NCBI GenBank assembly: GCA_041984235.1
Contig: JBHIYN010000015.1
Span: 1-64,000, forward strand
DNA length: 64,000 nucleotides
Direction of reading: 5' to 3'
From: JBHIYN01 sp041984235
GTDB taxonomy: Bacteria; Pseudomonadota; Gammaproteobacteria; Ga0077536
A model generated the notes under the pieces. It did no database searches and was not told the origin of the DNA. It saw only the letters and a list, made by a program, of their open reading frames with translations. Positions 51,494 to 59,679 of the stretch are shown in pieces (the stretch's first letter is position 1; every line of letters starts with the position of its first letter). The position numbers were made by a program, and so were the translations under genes.

Positions 51494-52273
51494 CTAATCG
51501 CCGGTCTGCTGCCCGAACGTCTTCAGGTCGAGCAGGGTCGCGCTCACGTGGCCGCTCTTGAGCACGGTGTCGTCGGTGTCGGTCGCGGGATCGATGCTGG
51601 CCTCGGTGAGACCGAAGCTGAACTGGTCGCCGCGCTGGCGAAAGCAGCCGCCGTAGAAGGTGTGGCCGAGCCGGGTGCGCACGATGTCGGGCGTTTCGTT
51701 GACGGCAAACGGAAAATTGATGTTCCAGGTCGTCACCTGGTCGAGATGGCCCTCGATGAACTCGTGCCACACCTGCGGCACCAGCTCGTTCACGCGCTGT
51801 CTGAGCACGGCATTGGTCTCGTCGCGGAACGCGCGGTTCTGATCCCAGTGAATGAAGTCCTCGCGGGTCAGCTCCTGCGACAGCGCCAGCGCCGGCAGCC
51901 CGGCGATGTTGGCCTCGAAGCAGGCGCCCACGGTGCCGGAGGCGAAGATGAAGCCGAGACCGACGTTCTTGCCGATGTTGATGCCGGACACGACGATGTC
52001 GGGGCGGGTCTCCAGCAGGTTGTAGAGCGCCAGGTTGATGCAGTCGGCCGGCGTGCCGGTCACCGACCAGGCCGGGAAGCCGTGGATCTCGATGCGCTCG
52101 GCATAGAGGGTGCCGTAACGCGTCATCGACTTGCCTTTCCAGCTCTGCTCGGTGGCGGGTACCGCGATCGAGACTTCGCCCAGCGCGCGCAGCGCGTCGA
52201 TCACGAAATGGAACAGCGGGGAGTCGTGGCTGTCGTCGTTGGTCAGCAGGATGTGGGGCGTGGCGGCGCTCAT
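51494..52273 (-). CDS. SurE-family 5'/3'-nucleotidase-like protein
   Basis: A 259-residue SurE-like phosphatase. ILLTNDDSHDSPLF (8-21) is the metal-binding start with Asp13/Asp14; the usual NDDGxxAPG here reads NDDSHDSPL. GTPADCINLALY and VVSGINIGKNVG with the metal-ligand Asn are intact, and SGTVGACFEANIAGLPALALS matches the family. It removes phosphates from nucleoside monophosphates. It is encoded 37 bases after the MEKHLA gene. ATG at 52273 preceded by AGGAAG. The altered first loop lowers certainty about its substrate. Confidence 0.82.
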   Translation of the reverse strand: MSAATPHILLTNDDSHDSPLFHFVIDALRALGEVSIAVPATEQSWKGKSMTRYGTLYAERIEIHGFPAWSVTGTPADCINLALYNLLETRPDIVVSGINIGKNVGLGFIFASGTVGACFEANIAGLPALALSQELTREDFIHWDQNRAFRDETNAVLRQRVNELVPQVWHEFIEGHLDQVTTWNINFPFAVNETPDIVRTRLGHTFYGGCFRQRGDQFSFGLTEASIDPATDTDDTVLKSGHVSATLLDLKTFGQQTGD

Positions 52274-52310
52274 GATGGTCTTCCTGGAAACGTGGAAAGG
52301 GGGGCGCGGC

Positions 52311-52799
52311 TCACAGGTCGCGCCAGCGTGCGAAGGTCGCGGCCTGGCCATGGTAGCGCCCGGCGGCATCGATCACGTTCCACACGGTGGCGCCCTCGAT
52401 GCGGAAGCGGCGCCCGGAGGAGGCGATCCTGACACCGCTGTAGTCGTCGACGAAACCCCGTTCGCGCACCGACTGCATGAAGCGCTCGCGTGCGTCCTGG
52501 CCGGCGGCTTCGGCCGATTCGCGCGAGGGTGTCTGCACGCACTGCGCCCAGCTCAGCTCGAACAGCGTCAGCGCGGCGAGGTTGGCGTAGTTGAACAGGG
52601 GCTCGGGCTCGACGCCGTGCGACAGCAGCACGAAGGGCGCCTCGAACACGGCCCGCGCGCGCGCTCTGCCGGACTCCTCGCCCGCGTACAGCGTGCGGCC
52701 GGTGAGCCGGGCGTAGCTCGCGAGCAGCAGGTCGACGTGGTCGCTGGCCCACGCGTTGCCGGCGTCGGGCCGCGCCGGCCGCGGCGCGGGTATGCTCAC
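52311..52799 (-). CDS. MEKHLA domain protein
   Basis: A 162-residue single-domain MEKHLA protein. It covers the family end to end: HVDLLLASYARLTGR, VLLSHGVEPEPLFNYANLAA, LFELSW, PSRESAE and the C-terminal VDDYSGVRIASSGRRF followed by VWNVID and GQAATFARW. In plants this PAS-like domain is attached to HD-ZIP III factors; in bacteria it stands alone and is uncharacterised. GTG start at 52799, four bases into the stop of the upstream DsbA-like gene (GTGA), so it is translationally coupled. Confidence 0.88.
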   Translation of the reverse strand: MSIPAPRPARPDAGNAWASDHVDLLLASYARLTGRTLYAGEESGRARARAVFEAPFVLLSHGVEPEPLFNYANLAALTLFELSWAQCVQTPSRESAEAAGQDARERFMQSVRERGFVDDYSGVRIASSGRRFRIEGATVWNVIDAAGRYHGQAATFARWRDL

Positions 52800-53470
52800 A
52801 GGCCCTTGCGGGCCGCGCGCTCCAGGGCCAGCGCGATGGTCTCGGGCGTCTGTGCGCCGGTGAACAGCAGCCGCCCGTTGTAGACGAAGGCCGGCACGCC
52901 GGTGACCCCCAGCGCGTGGGCCTCGTCCTCGGCCGCGGCGATCGCGGCGGCCCCGGCGTCGTCGGCCAGGGCCGCGCCGGCGATATCGCGGCCGAGGCCG
53001 GCCGCTTCGGCGACGTCGAGCAGCACGGCCTCGTCGCCGATGTCGCGGCCGGCGACGAAATACGCTTCGAACAGGGCATCGACCAGCGCGTCCTGGCAGC
53101 CGTGTTCGCCGGCGCACTCGATCAGGCGGTGCGCGGCGCGCGTGTTGGGCGTGCGCGCGATGCGTTCGACCGCGATCGGCAGGCCGTCGGCGCGCGCGTT
53201 GGCGGCGACGTTGGCATAGAGCTGGTTGGCGTACTCCAGCGAGCCGAACTTGGCTTCGCAGTAGGCGCGCCGGTCCATTCCGCCGGGCGGCAGGCCCGGG
53301 TTGAGCTCGAACGGACGCCAGCGCACCTCGATGTCGAGGTCGGCGTCGAGCTTGGCGAGCGCCTGCGCGAGGCGGTGCTTGCCGATGTAGCACCACGGAC
53401 AGACGACGTCCGACACGACGTCCAGGCGCGCGCTGCGCGCGGGCGGTGGGTTGCTGGCGTTGCTGCTCAT
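52796..53470 (-). CDS. DsbA-family oxidoreductase (FrnE-like)
   Basis: A 224-residue cytoplasmic thioredoxin-fold protein of the DsbA/FrnE group. The active-site CPWC is Cys24-Cys27 in DVVCPWCYIGK; the cis-proline segment is TGVPAFVY. FrnE-like proteins are protein-disulfide isomerases or polyketide-linked oxidoreductases; 2-hydroxychromene-2-carboxylate isomerases have the same fold but lack CxxC. No signal peptide. The frame overlaps the MEKHLA gene's start by four bases. Heads a minus-strand run. Confidence 0.87.
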   Translation of the reverse strand: MSSNASNPPPARSARLDVVSDVVCPWCYIGKHRLAQALAKLDADLDIEVRWRPFELNPGLPPGGMDRRAYCEAKFGSLEYANQLYANVAANARADGLPIAVERIARTPNTRAAHRLIECAGEHGCQDALVDALFEAYFVAGRDIGDEAVLLDVAEAAGLGRDIAGAALADDAGAAAIAAAEDEAHALGVTGVPAFVYNGRLLFTGAQTPETIALALERAARKGL

Positions 53471-53594
53471 GCGCGGGCGTCCTCGCTGCGGTCGGGGCTC
53501 ATTGTCGGGGCGCGCATCGGCGGGCGTCAACGCTGCGCCGGCGGCGCCCTGCGATCGGTCATAATGGCGCGCGCCAGCCAGGCAGGAGACACTC

Positions 53595-54422
53595 ATGACG
53601 GTGCACAGGATCACGCTCGGCAAGTACGACTTCGAGGTCACCGAGGAGGGCGTGGGCGATCCCGTGCTGATGCTGCACGGCTTTCCCGATTCGGCGCGCC
53701 TGTGGCGGCACCAGATCCCGGCACTGGTCGACGCCGGCTTTCGCGTCATCGCGCCCGACCAGCGCGGCTTCGGCAACTCGGACAAGCCGCAGGCGGTGGC
53801 GGACTACGCCCTGACCGAAGTGCTCGGTGACGCGGTCGCGCTGCTCGACCATTTCGGCCTCGAGCGCGTGCGCGTGGTCAGCCACGACTGGGGTGCGGCG
53901 GTCGGCTGGGCGCTGGCGGCCTTTCACCCGCAGCGCGTCGAACGGCACGCCGCACTCTCGGTCGGCCACCTGACCGCACTGTGGAACGCGGGCCTGGCCC
54001 AGCGCCGCCTCGCCTGGTACATGCTGCTGTTCATGCGCCAGGGACTGGCCGAGGACATCCTGATGCGGCAGGACTGGCGGTTCTTCCGCGACCTCTGGCA
54101 GCATCATGCCGAGATGGACACCTGGCTGCGCGACCTGTCGCGCCCCGGTGCGCTGACTGCGGCACTCAACTGGTACCGCGCCAACGTCGACGTCGAGACC
54201 TGGACCGAGGAAGGCTGGGTCATGCCGCACGTGAGCGCGCCGACCATGGGCGTATGGAGCAGCGGCGACGCCTACCTGACCGAGGTGCAGATGGTGGCCT
54301 CGGCCGGCTTCGTCGACGCGCCGTTCCGCTACGAGCGGGTCGAGGGCGCGAGCCACTGGCTGATGCTGGACCGGCCGGAGTACGTCAGCGGGTTGCTGGT
54401 CGATTTTCTGACCGCGGCCTGA
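53595..54422 (+). CDS. Alpha/beta hydrolase, epoxide hydrolase-like (second copy)
   Basis: A 275-residue hydrolase with the same layout as 14107-14928: HGFPDSARLWRHQ oxyanion segment, nucleophile Asp in SHDWGAAVGW, AWYMLLFMR cap helix, NWYRANVDVET and the C-terminal EGASHWLMLDRPE histidine. Similarity is strong along the whole length, so the two are paralogues but not recent copies. Aspartyl-ester epoxide hydrolase or dehalogenase chemistry is expected. ATG at 53595 with AGGAG upstream. Divergent from the DsbA-like gene. Confidence 0.87.
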   Translation: MTVHRITLGKYDFEVTEEGVGDPVLMLHGFPDSARLWRHQIPALVDAGFRVIAPDQRGFGNSDKPQAVADYALTEVLGDAVALLDHFGLERVRVVSHDWGAAVGWALAAFHPQRVERHAALSVGHLTALWNAGLAQRRLAWYMLLFMRQGLAEDILMRQDWRFFRDLWQHHAEMDTWLRDLSRPGALTAALNWYRANVDVETWTEEGWVMPHVSAPTMGVWSSGDAYLTEVQMVASAGFVDAPFRYERVEGASHWLMLDRPEYVSGLLVDFLTAA

Positions 54423-54437
54423 GTCGCTGCGGCGGGT

Positions 54438-55331
54438 TCAGCGCGCGGCGTTGTCGCCCGCCACCAGGCGCTCGCGCACGGCCTCGAAGCGCGCCGCGTC
54501 GGCGAGCAGGCCCGGGTAGGCGTCGCCCAGCGCGGCGCCGGCCGCGACCAGCCGCTCGATGCGCTCACGCGTGTCCGGGTGGGTCGAGAACAGCAGCGCC
54601 GCACGCGGCTCCTGCGGGTCCAGGGCGTCCAGCGTCGACAGCAGCATGGCGAGGCCGAAGGGGTCGTAGCCGGCGCGCGCGGCCAGCACCAGGCCGGCGC
54701 GGTCGGCGGCGAACTCGTCGCCCTGGTCGAGGCCGCTGGCATAGAGGTTCATGCCGCCGTCGAGCAGGGCCTGGGTCACCAGCGGGTTGCCGCGGGTGTA
54801 ATCGGCCGCGAGTTCGGCGACCGCGTCGCGCGCCAGTCCGGCGCGCGCCTTCTCCAGCACCGCGCGCACGTGGTGGCGTTCGACGACGTGCGCGATCTCG
54901 TGCGCCAGCACGCCGGCCAGCTCGTGCTCGTCGCGCATCAGGCTGACCAGGCCGCTGCTGACGAACACGTGCCCGCCGGGCGTGGCGAAGGCACCCAGGC
55001 TGTCGCTGGCGACGACCGCGAAGCGCCACGGCAGGTCGGGCCGCGCGCTCTGCAGCGCCAGCCAGCGGCCGAGACGGTTGAGGTAGGCCTGCACCTGCGG
55101 ATCGGGCAGCGGTGGCAGCGCCCCGAGCAGGCGCCCGGCGAGATCCTGCCCGAGCCGGATCTCCTCGTCCTCGCCCATCTCGCGGGTGGCGTCGACCAGG
55201 CGCTTGCCGGTCTCGACCAGTTTGCCGACGTCGGCCTGTTTGACCTTGTCGATGAGGTTGCCGAAGTCGAACGCGTGAGCCGGCATTGCGCAGCCGGCCG
55301 CGAACAGCAGGAGCAGGGCGCGCAGGTTCAC
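54438..55331 (-). CDS. M48-family zinc metalloprotease, exported
   Basis: A 297-residue peptidase of the M48 (HtpX/BepA/LoiP) family. A signal peptide spans residues 1-20 (cleavage near AHAFD; the Cys at 14 is not in a strong lipobox). The zinc motif HEIAH is at 144-148 and the third ligand Glu is near 206 (GDEFAAD). LAGVLAHEIAHVVERHH is the active-site helix. Homologues process outer-membrane proteins. GTG start at 55331 overlaps the upstream gene's stop by GTGA. It forms a pair with the SH3-like gene. Confidence 0.88.
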   Translation of the reverse strand: MNLRALLLLFAAGCAMPAHAFDFGNLIDKVKQADVGKLVETGKRLVDATREMGEDEEIRLGQDLAGRLLGALPPLPDPQVQAYLNRLGRWLALQSARPDLPWRFAVVASDSLGAFATPGGHVFVSSGLVSLMRDEHELAGVLAHEIAHVVERHHVRAVLEKARAGLARDAVAELAADYTRGNPLVTQALLDGGMNLYASGLDQGDEFAADRAGLVLAARAGYDPFGLAMLLSTLDALDPQEPRAALLFSTHPDTRERIERLVAAGAALGDAYPGLLADAARFEAVRERLVAGDNAAR

Positions 55332-55888
55332 GGTGCAACCTCGTCGACATCGGGCACGTTGCGTGCGACCAGCCCGCCGGCGCGCGCGAACTGCTCGGCC
55401 TCCGCCGCCGACGCGGCCGCGGCGGCGACGCGATCGAGCGCCGCGCCGTCGAAGGTGGCCGTGGTCAGCTCGCCCGGGGTCAGGCCGCGGATGCCGATGG
55501 TGGCGTGCGCGGTGCGCGTCTCGCGCCCGCGCAGACCGCCGAAGAGACTGGTGACGGAGCGCGAAAAGCGCGCCAGCCCGCCGCCGATGCCGTTCTGCGC
55601 GGCGCCGGCATCGTGGTGCTCGCCGGTCATGCGCACGTGGGTCAGGCGCAGCCAGCCGCGCGTGGCGGGGTCCGCGGCAGCCGTGCTGACCAGCAACCAC
55701 AGGCCCTGGCGCCCGTGGACGTCGACGCGGGTCGACGGGGCGAGCTCGGCGACGCGCGCACTGTTGGCATCGGCCTCGGCATGCAGCGTGGTCGCGCGCA
55801 GCACGAGAGCGCCTTCGACCAGGGCGCCGGCAGGCGGCCCCGCTGCGAGCAGGACGAGGACGGCGAGCAATCGGATCGATGGGCGCAT
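55328..55888 (-). CDS. Exported SH3-like domain protein
   Basis: A 186-residue protein with a signal peptide (1-22) and then a bacterial SH3-like segment at about 25-90: VLRATTLHAEADANSARVA, APSTRVDVHGRQGLWLLV and GWLRLTHVRM. The remaining part is low-complexity Ala/Arg and ends in a helix. It may bind peptidoglycan or a partner of the neighbouring M48 protease, to which it is translationally coupled. No enzymatic motif. Confidence 0.7.
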   Translation of the reverse strand: MRPSIRLLAVLVLLAAGPPAGALVEGALVLRATTLHAEADANSARVAELAPSTRVDVHGRQGLWLLVSTAAADPATRGWLRLTHVRMTGEHHDAGAAQNGIGGGLARFSRSVTSLFGGLRGRETRTAHATIGIRGLTPGELTTATFDGAALDRVAAAAASAAEAEQFARAGGLVARNVPDVDEVAP

Positions 55889-55953
55889 GGCGGATCCCGG
55901 TGGTGCTGCGAGGGCGGTCGCCGTGGCGTGACGCCCGGACCGCCAGGCGCGGA

Positions 55954-56490
55954 TTATAGGGAAAGCGTGGCGCCGATGATCACGCCGAGAATGCGGCACG
56001 GTTCGTCGTAAGGATTGCGCCAGGCGTGCATGGTGCCGTTCTGCACCGCCGTGTCGCCGGCGCGGAGCTCGGTCCGCGAGCCGTCGTCGAGCTCGAGCAG
56101 CACGCGCCCGGAGATGACGTAGAGCAGGTCGGCCGTGGCCGAGCGGTGCATGCCGGGCGCGTCCGGGTCCATGGTGTCCAGCAATCCCGGGAACAGGCGC
56201 GCGGCAGCCGCGGCGTCGGCCTGCGGGTCGGCGTCGGGCGGCGCCGGTGTCGCGTCCGGGCCGACCACGAACTCGATCAGGCGGAAGCCGCCGGCCGGGG
56301 CGAACCAGGCCGAAAAAGGTGGCATGGCACCGTCGTCCGGAAAATGCGGCGGCTGGTCCGCACCCCACAGGGTAGTCAGCTCGACGCCCGGCAGCCCCGG
56401 CACGGGTGTCCCGTGCACGGGCCCGTCACTGGCGATGATGGAACGGCCGGTGGCATCGTGGCCGGTAACGACACGGCGAAAGGTCGACAT
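55954..56490 (-). CDS. Cupin domain protein
   Basis: A 178-residue protein with a single C-terminal cupin barrel: MHRSATADLLYVISGRVLLEL is the first cupin motif (one histidine, Asp instead of Glu or a second His), and GDTAVQNGTMHAWRNPYDEPCRIL the second (Asn and His). The first 90 residues hold a Pro-rich linker. Incomplete metal ligands suggest binding or regulation rather than dioxygenation. It is 65 bases upstream of the SH3-like gene on the same strand. Confidence 0.75.
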   Translation of the reverse strand: MSTFRRVVTGHDATGRSIIASDGPVHGTPVPGLPGVELTTLWGADQPPHFPDDGAMPPFSAWFAPAGGFRLIEFVVGPDATPAPPDADPQADAAAAARLFPGLLDTMDPDAPGMHRSATADLLYVISGRVLLELDDGSRTELRAGDTAVQNGTMHAWRNPYDEPCRILGVIIGATLSL

Positions 56491-56541
56491 GCGGAGACTC
56501 CCCGATTGGACGAGCCTGGATTCTAGGTCATCGTCCGGTGC

Positions 56542-57012
56542 TCAGCGCGGTGCAGGGAAATCACGCACGCTGCGCGTGCGCTGGTCGAGCCACATGAAGC
56601 GCACCGCGGGGAGGTCGCGGGCGGTGTCGATTTCCAGCGTGTCGTAGCGTGTGCCGCCGCGTCCCGGGCTCACCTCGCCGAGGACCAGGCCGGCAAAACC
56701 GCGGAAGTACACGTAGTCCGTGTGTGCCAGCTCGAGCACCTGTCCGTCCGCGCTGCGCAGCCAGGCACGCACCGAGCCTGGCGGCAGGGCGCTCTCGAAG
56801 CCGCTGCGACGTGCGTCACCGGTGCCGCCCAGGGCTTGCAGCGCACGCACGAACAGTACCAGGCGGGTGCCGGCCGTACGCGCCACCAGCGGCGCACGCA
56901 GGCTGACCGCCTGGCGGCCGGCCGCGAGATCGGTGACCGCGATCGGCGCGCCCTCGGGCACGTGCTCGGCGAGACCGAACAGCGCGACGGCAAGGAGCCA
57001 CGCCGTCATCAT
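56542..57012 (-). CDS. Small exported protein, unknown
   Basis: A 156-residue protein with a weak signal peptide (1-16). The mature part is mostly beta (VSLRAPLVARTAGTRLVLFV, VRAWLRSADGQVLELAHTDY) and ends in a basic FPAPR tail. No family recognised. It is 51 bases upstream of the cupin gene on the same strand and diverges from the TrpB-like gene. Function unknown. Confidence 0.55.
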   Translation of the reverse strand: MMTAWLLAVALFGLAEHVPEGAPIAVTDLAAGRQAVSLRAPLVARTAGTRLVLFVRALQALGGTGDARRSGFESALPPGSVRAWLRSADGQVLELAHTDYVYFRGFAGLVLGEVSPGRGGTRYDTLEIDTARDLPAVRFMWLDQRTRSVRDFPAPR

Positions 57013-57018
57013 GCTTCG

Positions 57019-57063
57019 TTAACCGCGTCCATACGGTTAAGTCCACGCTCACCCGGTCCGGGT
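57019..57063. promoter_or_regulatory. Inverted repeats in the divergent gap before the TrpB-like gene
   Basis: TTAACCG (57019-57025) and CGGTTAA (57034-57040) form a 7-bp inverted repeat with an 8-base centre; ACCCGG-T-CCGGGT (57051-57063) follows. A TATAGT -10 candidate is at 57112-57117. Possible operator and promoter of the trpB-like gene. No regulator is adjacent. Confidence 0.35.
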
Positions 57064-57159
57064 TCCCCGCCTGCGGGCCCCGTCATGCTACTGACCGTTC
57101 CGGAGCTGGCTTATAGTGTGCTCCCGGCCGCACGGCGGCCAGCTACCGAGGACTCGTCC

Positions 57160-58533
57160 GTGGACGCCCCGACCCGATTCGACCTGCCCGAGTGCGAGCT
57201 CCCGCGCGCCTGGTATAACGTCAATGCCGATCTGCCGACGCCACTGCCACCACCTCTGAATCCCGCGACCCTGGAACCGGTCACCGCGGACTTTCTCTCC
57301 GTGCTCAGCCCGCGCGCGATACTGGCGCAGGACATGTCCGGCGAGGCCGAGATCGAGATCCCGGACCCGGTTCGCGAGATCTACAAGCTGTGGCGACCGA
57401 CGCCGCTGCTGCGCGCGCACCGGCTGGAGCGCGCGCTCGAGACCCCGGCACATATCTACTACAAGTACGAGGGCGGCTCGCCGGTCGGCTCGCACAAGCC
57501 GAACACCGCGGTCGCCCAGGCCTTCTATCTCAAGGACGAGGGCGGGCGCGCCTTCACCACCGAGACCGGCGCCGGCCAGTGGGGCTCGGCGCTGGCGATG
57601 GCGTGCCAGTTCTTCGAGCTCGGCTGCGAGGTCTACATGGTGCGCGTGTCCTACGAGCAGAAGCCGTTCCGGCGTTTCGTGATGGAGTCCTACGGCGGCT
57701 CGGTGTATGCGAGTCCGTCGGACCGCACCGCGGCGGGCCGTGGCCTGCTGGCCGAGAATCCGACCCATCCCGGCTCGCTGGGTATCGCGATTTCCGAAGC
57801 GGTCGAGGTGGCGGCGGCCTCGGGTGGCAGCAAGAAGTACTCGCCGGGCTCCTTCCTGCCCCACGTGCTGCTGCACCAGACCGTGATCGGGGAGGAGGCG
57901 CTGAAGCAGATGGACCTGGCCGGCGAGTATCCCGACGTCGTCATCGGCTGCGCCGGCGGCGGCTCCAACTTCGGCGGCATCGCCTTTCCCTTCGTGCGCG
58001 AGAAGCTGCGCAACGGCCGCGCCACGCGCATTGTCGCCGCCGAGCCCAGTGCCTGCCCGACGCTGACCCGCGGCGCCTACACCTGGGATTTCGCCGACGG
58101 TACCGGGGTCGCGCCGGTGATCAAGATGCACACCCTGGGACACACCTTCGTGCCGCCCGGCATTCATGCCGGCGGGCTGCGCTACCACGGCATGGCGCCA
58201 CAGGTCAGCGCACTGCTCGACGCCGGGCTGATCGAGGCCGTCGCCATCGACCAGGTCGCCTGCTTCGAGGCCGGTGTACAGTTCGGCCGCGCCGAGGGCA
58301 TCCTGCCGGCGCCGGAGTCGAATCATGCCGTGCGTGCGGCGATCGACGAGGCACTGGCGTGCAAGGCGAGCGGCGAGAAGAAGGTGATCCTGTTCAACCT
58401 GTCCGGCCACGGCAACTTCGACATGGCCGCCTACGGCCGCTACATGGCCGGCGAGCTCGAAGCCTACAGCTACCCCGAGGATGCCGTCGCCGAGGCGCTG
58501 CAGCACCTGCCGAACGTCGCCGCCGGGCTGTGA
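57160..58533 (+). CDS. Tryptophan synthase beta-like protein (TrpB2 type)
   Basis: A 457-residue PLP enzyme of the TrpB2 subgroup. LPRAWYNVNADLPTPLPPPL is the TrpB2-specific N-terminus; KYEGGSPVGSHKPNTA carries the PLP lysine (Lys113); GCAGGGSNFGG is the phosphate loop; GIHAGGLRYHG follows. TrpB2 makes tryptophan from indole and serine and often works without TrpA. No trpA or other trp gene is in the window. GTG at 57160 gives the normal subgroup length; an in-frame ATG at 57085 would add 25 residues of unlike sequence. Transcription ends at a hairpin at 58541. Confidence 0.88.
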   Translation: MDAPTRFDLPECELPRAWYNVNADLPTPLPPPLNPATLEPVTADFLSVLSPRAILAQDMSGEAEIEIPDPVREIYKLWRPTPLLRAHRLERALETPAHIYYKYEGGSPVGSHKPNTAVAQAFYLKDEGGRAFTTETGAGQWGSALAMACQFFELGCEVYMVRVSYEQKPFRRFVMESYGGSVYASPSDRTAAGRGLLAENPTHPGSLGIAISEAVEVAAASGGSKKYSPGSFLPHVLLHQTVIGEEALKQMDLAGEYPDVVIGCAGGGSNFGGIAFPFVREKLRNGRATRIVAAEPSACPTLTRGAYTWDFADGTGVAPVIKMHTLGHTFVPPGIHAGGLRYHGMAPQVSALLDAGLIEAVAIDQVACFEAGVQFGRAEGILPAPESNHAVRAAIDEALACKASGEKKVILFNLSGHGNFDMAAYGRYMAGELEAYSYPEDAVAEALQHLPNVAAGL

Positions 58534-58540
58534 GCCCGAC

Positions 58541-58572
58541 GGCGCGGACGGGTGTCATCACCCGTCCGCGCC
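58541..58572. terminator. Bidirectional hairpin terminator
   Basis: GGCGCGGACGGGTG (58541-58554), TCAT loop, and its exact complement (58559-58572) make a 14-bp perfect stem. It sits between the convergent TrpB2 and PEP-CTERM genes, 7 and 9 bases from their stops. No U-tract follows on either strand, so termination strength is uncertain. Confidence 0.65.
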
Positions 58573-58581
58573 AGGTGAAGC

Positions 58582-59208
58582 TCAGCTGCGGCGCCGGCGC
58601 CGCATCGCAACGAGGCCGAGCAGGGCGAGCGCGGCGGTGGCCGGCTCGGGTACGACGTCGAAGGTCAGGGTGATGCGGCGCACGTCGCTGTTGGCCATGC
58701 CGACGAGACCGCCTGCGACCCCGGCACTGAGGAAGAATCCTTGCCAGGGATCAGAAATGGCACCAAACGTGCTCGAGGCCGTGCTGCCATCTGCACGGGT
58801 CATGGTCAGGCGGGTCGCGGTCAGGTGCACCGCGCCGAGCAGGTCGAGCGGGTTGGAGAAGCGACCGATGTTGATGAACGCGTTGCCGCTGCCGGTGCCT
58901 GCATAAAGATCCGCGTCGGCGCTAATGTCGATGACGATGCGCGAGGCCGCGCCGCCGAGCGAGGTCTGCGACTCGGTGACCGTCGCGCTGCCGCCGGTAC
59001 TGAGCGCAAAATTCTGCGGCAGGCCGTCAAAGATGACCGTCGCCGTCAGCGAAGTACCACCGCCGCCGCTCTCGAAGATCACCATCTCGTAGTCGCTGCC
59101 GACTGCCACGGGCACGGCCAGTGCCGGCAGGCTGGTGGCGAGCGCGAGCAGCGTGAGGGCAGCGAGCAGTCCGGCGCGGCGTGAGCGAGGGTGATTCGTC
59201 GGAGTCAT
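58582..59208 (-). CDS. PEP-CTERM sorting domain protein
   Basis: A 208-residue exported protein. Residues 1-30 form a signal peptide with an Arg-rich start. The mature part is a beta-rich Gly/Thr/Ser sequence, and the C-terminus has the PEP-CTERM tripartite signal: VPEPATAALALLGLVAMRRRR at 187-207, that is the VPEP motif, a hydrophobic helix and an Arg cluster. Such proteins are processed by exosortase (EpsH/XrtA) and linked to exopolysaccharide or biofilm matrix. No exosortase gene is in this window. Function of the mature domain unknown. Confidence 0.85.
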   Translation of the reverse strand: MTPTNHPRSRRAGLLAALTLLALATSLPALAVPVAVGSDYEMVIFESGGGGTSLTATVIFDGLPQNFALSTGGSATVTESQTSLGGAASRIVIDISADADLYAGTGSGNAFINIGRFSNPLDLLGAVHLTATRLTMTRADGSTASSTFGAISDPWQGFFLSAGVAGGLVGMANSDVRRITLTFDVVPEPATAALALLGLVAMRRRRRS

Positions 59209-59603
59209 GGATGCGATGCCTCCAAGAGATTACGGGCGGCCCTGGCAAGGCCAGGCTCACGCAGAGCAAGAATCGGTCCACCACTTTAAAAACAATGACT
59301 TGCGCGAAAGCGTGCCGGTTTTCCCGCGCCGCGTGTAAAGAATGCCAGACAGATCTGCGGGCATCTCCGGCCCCGCGCCCCGATGCGATTCAATAATTTT
59401 TACTAAATTCAACAAACTGAGGAATATCGGGCGGTGTCAGGATTGTTGCCTGACGGGATTGGAAGAGGCGGGCGGCAGGCCCCTGCCTCGCCTCACGGTG
59501 ACGGCCGCGACCGCGACGCGCAGCGGCAGATCCTGCCGGCAACAGCGGTCGGTCGCCGCCGCCGTCGCGGGCCGGAATGCGGCCAGGCGGCCCGTTTCCT
59601 GAC
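59209..59603. other. Noncoding gap between the PEP-CTERM gene and the sigma-54 promoter
   Basis: About 395 bases without a convincing gene. The stretch 59385-59425 is markedly AT-rich for this window (CAATAATTTTTACTAAATTC) and could hold the leftward promoter of the PEP-CTERM gene. At 59436-59454 GTCAGG-ATTGTTG-CCTGAC is a 6-bp inverted repeat, about 150 bases upstream of the sigma-54 promoter and at a typical distance for an activator site. Nothing else structured was seen. Confidence 0.5.
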
Positions 59604-59619
59604 TGGCACGTCGCTTGCT
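59604..59619 (+). promoter_or_regulatory. Sigma-54 (RpoN) -24/-12 promoter
   Basis: TGGCACG-N4-TTGCT at 59604-59619, preceded by C, matches the YTGGCACG-N4-TTGCW consensus at every defined position. It points rightward, about 60 bases ahead of the ATG at 59680, leaving a normal 5' leader. A sigma-54 promoter needs an AAA+ enhancer-binding protein; the inverted repeat at 59436-59454 is a candidate site for it. Confidence 0.8.
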
Positions 59620-59679
59620 AAAACCCTGCCAACGCCTCCGGCACCACCGACTTCTGAACCAAGCGCCGCCGTTTCCCGC

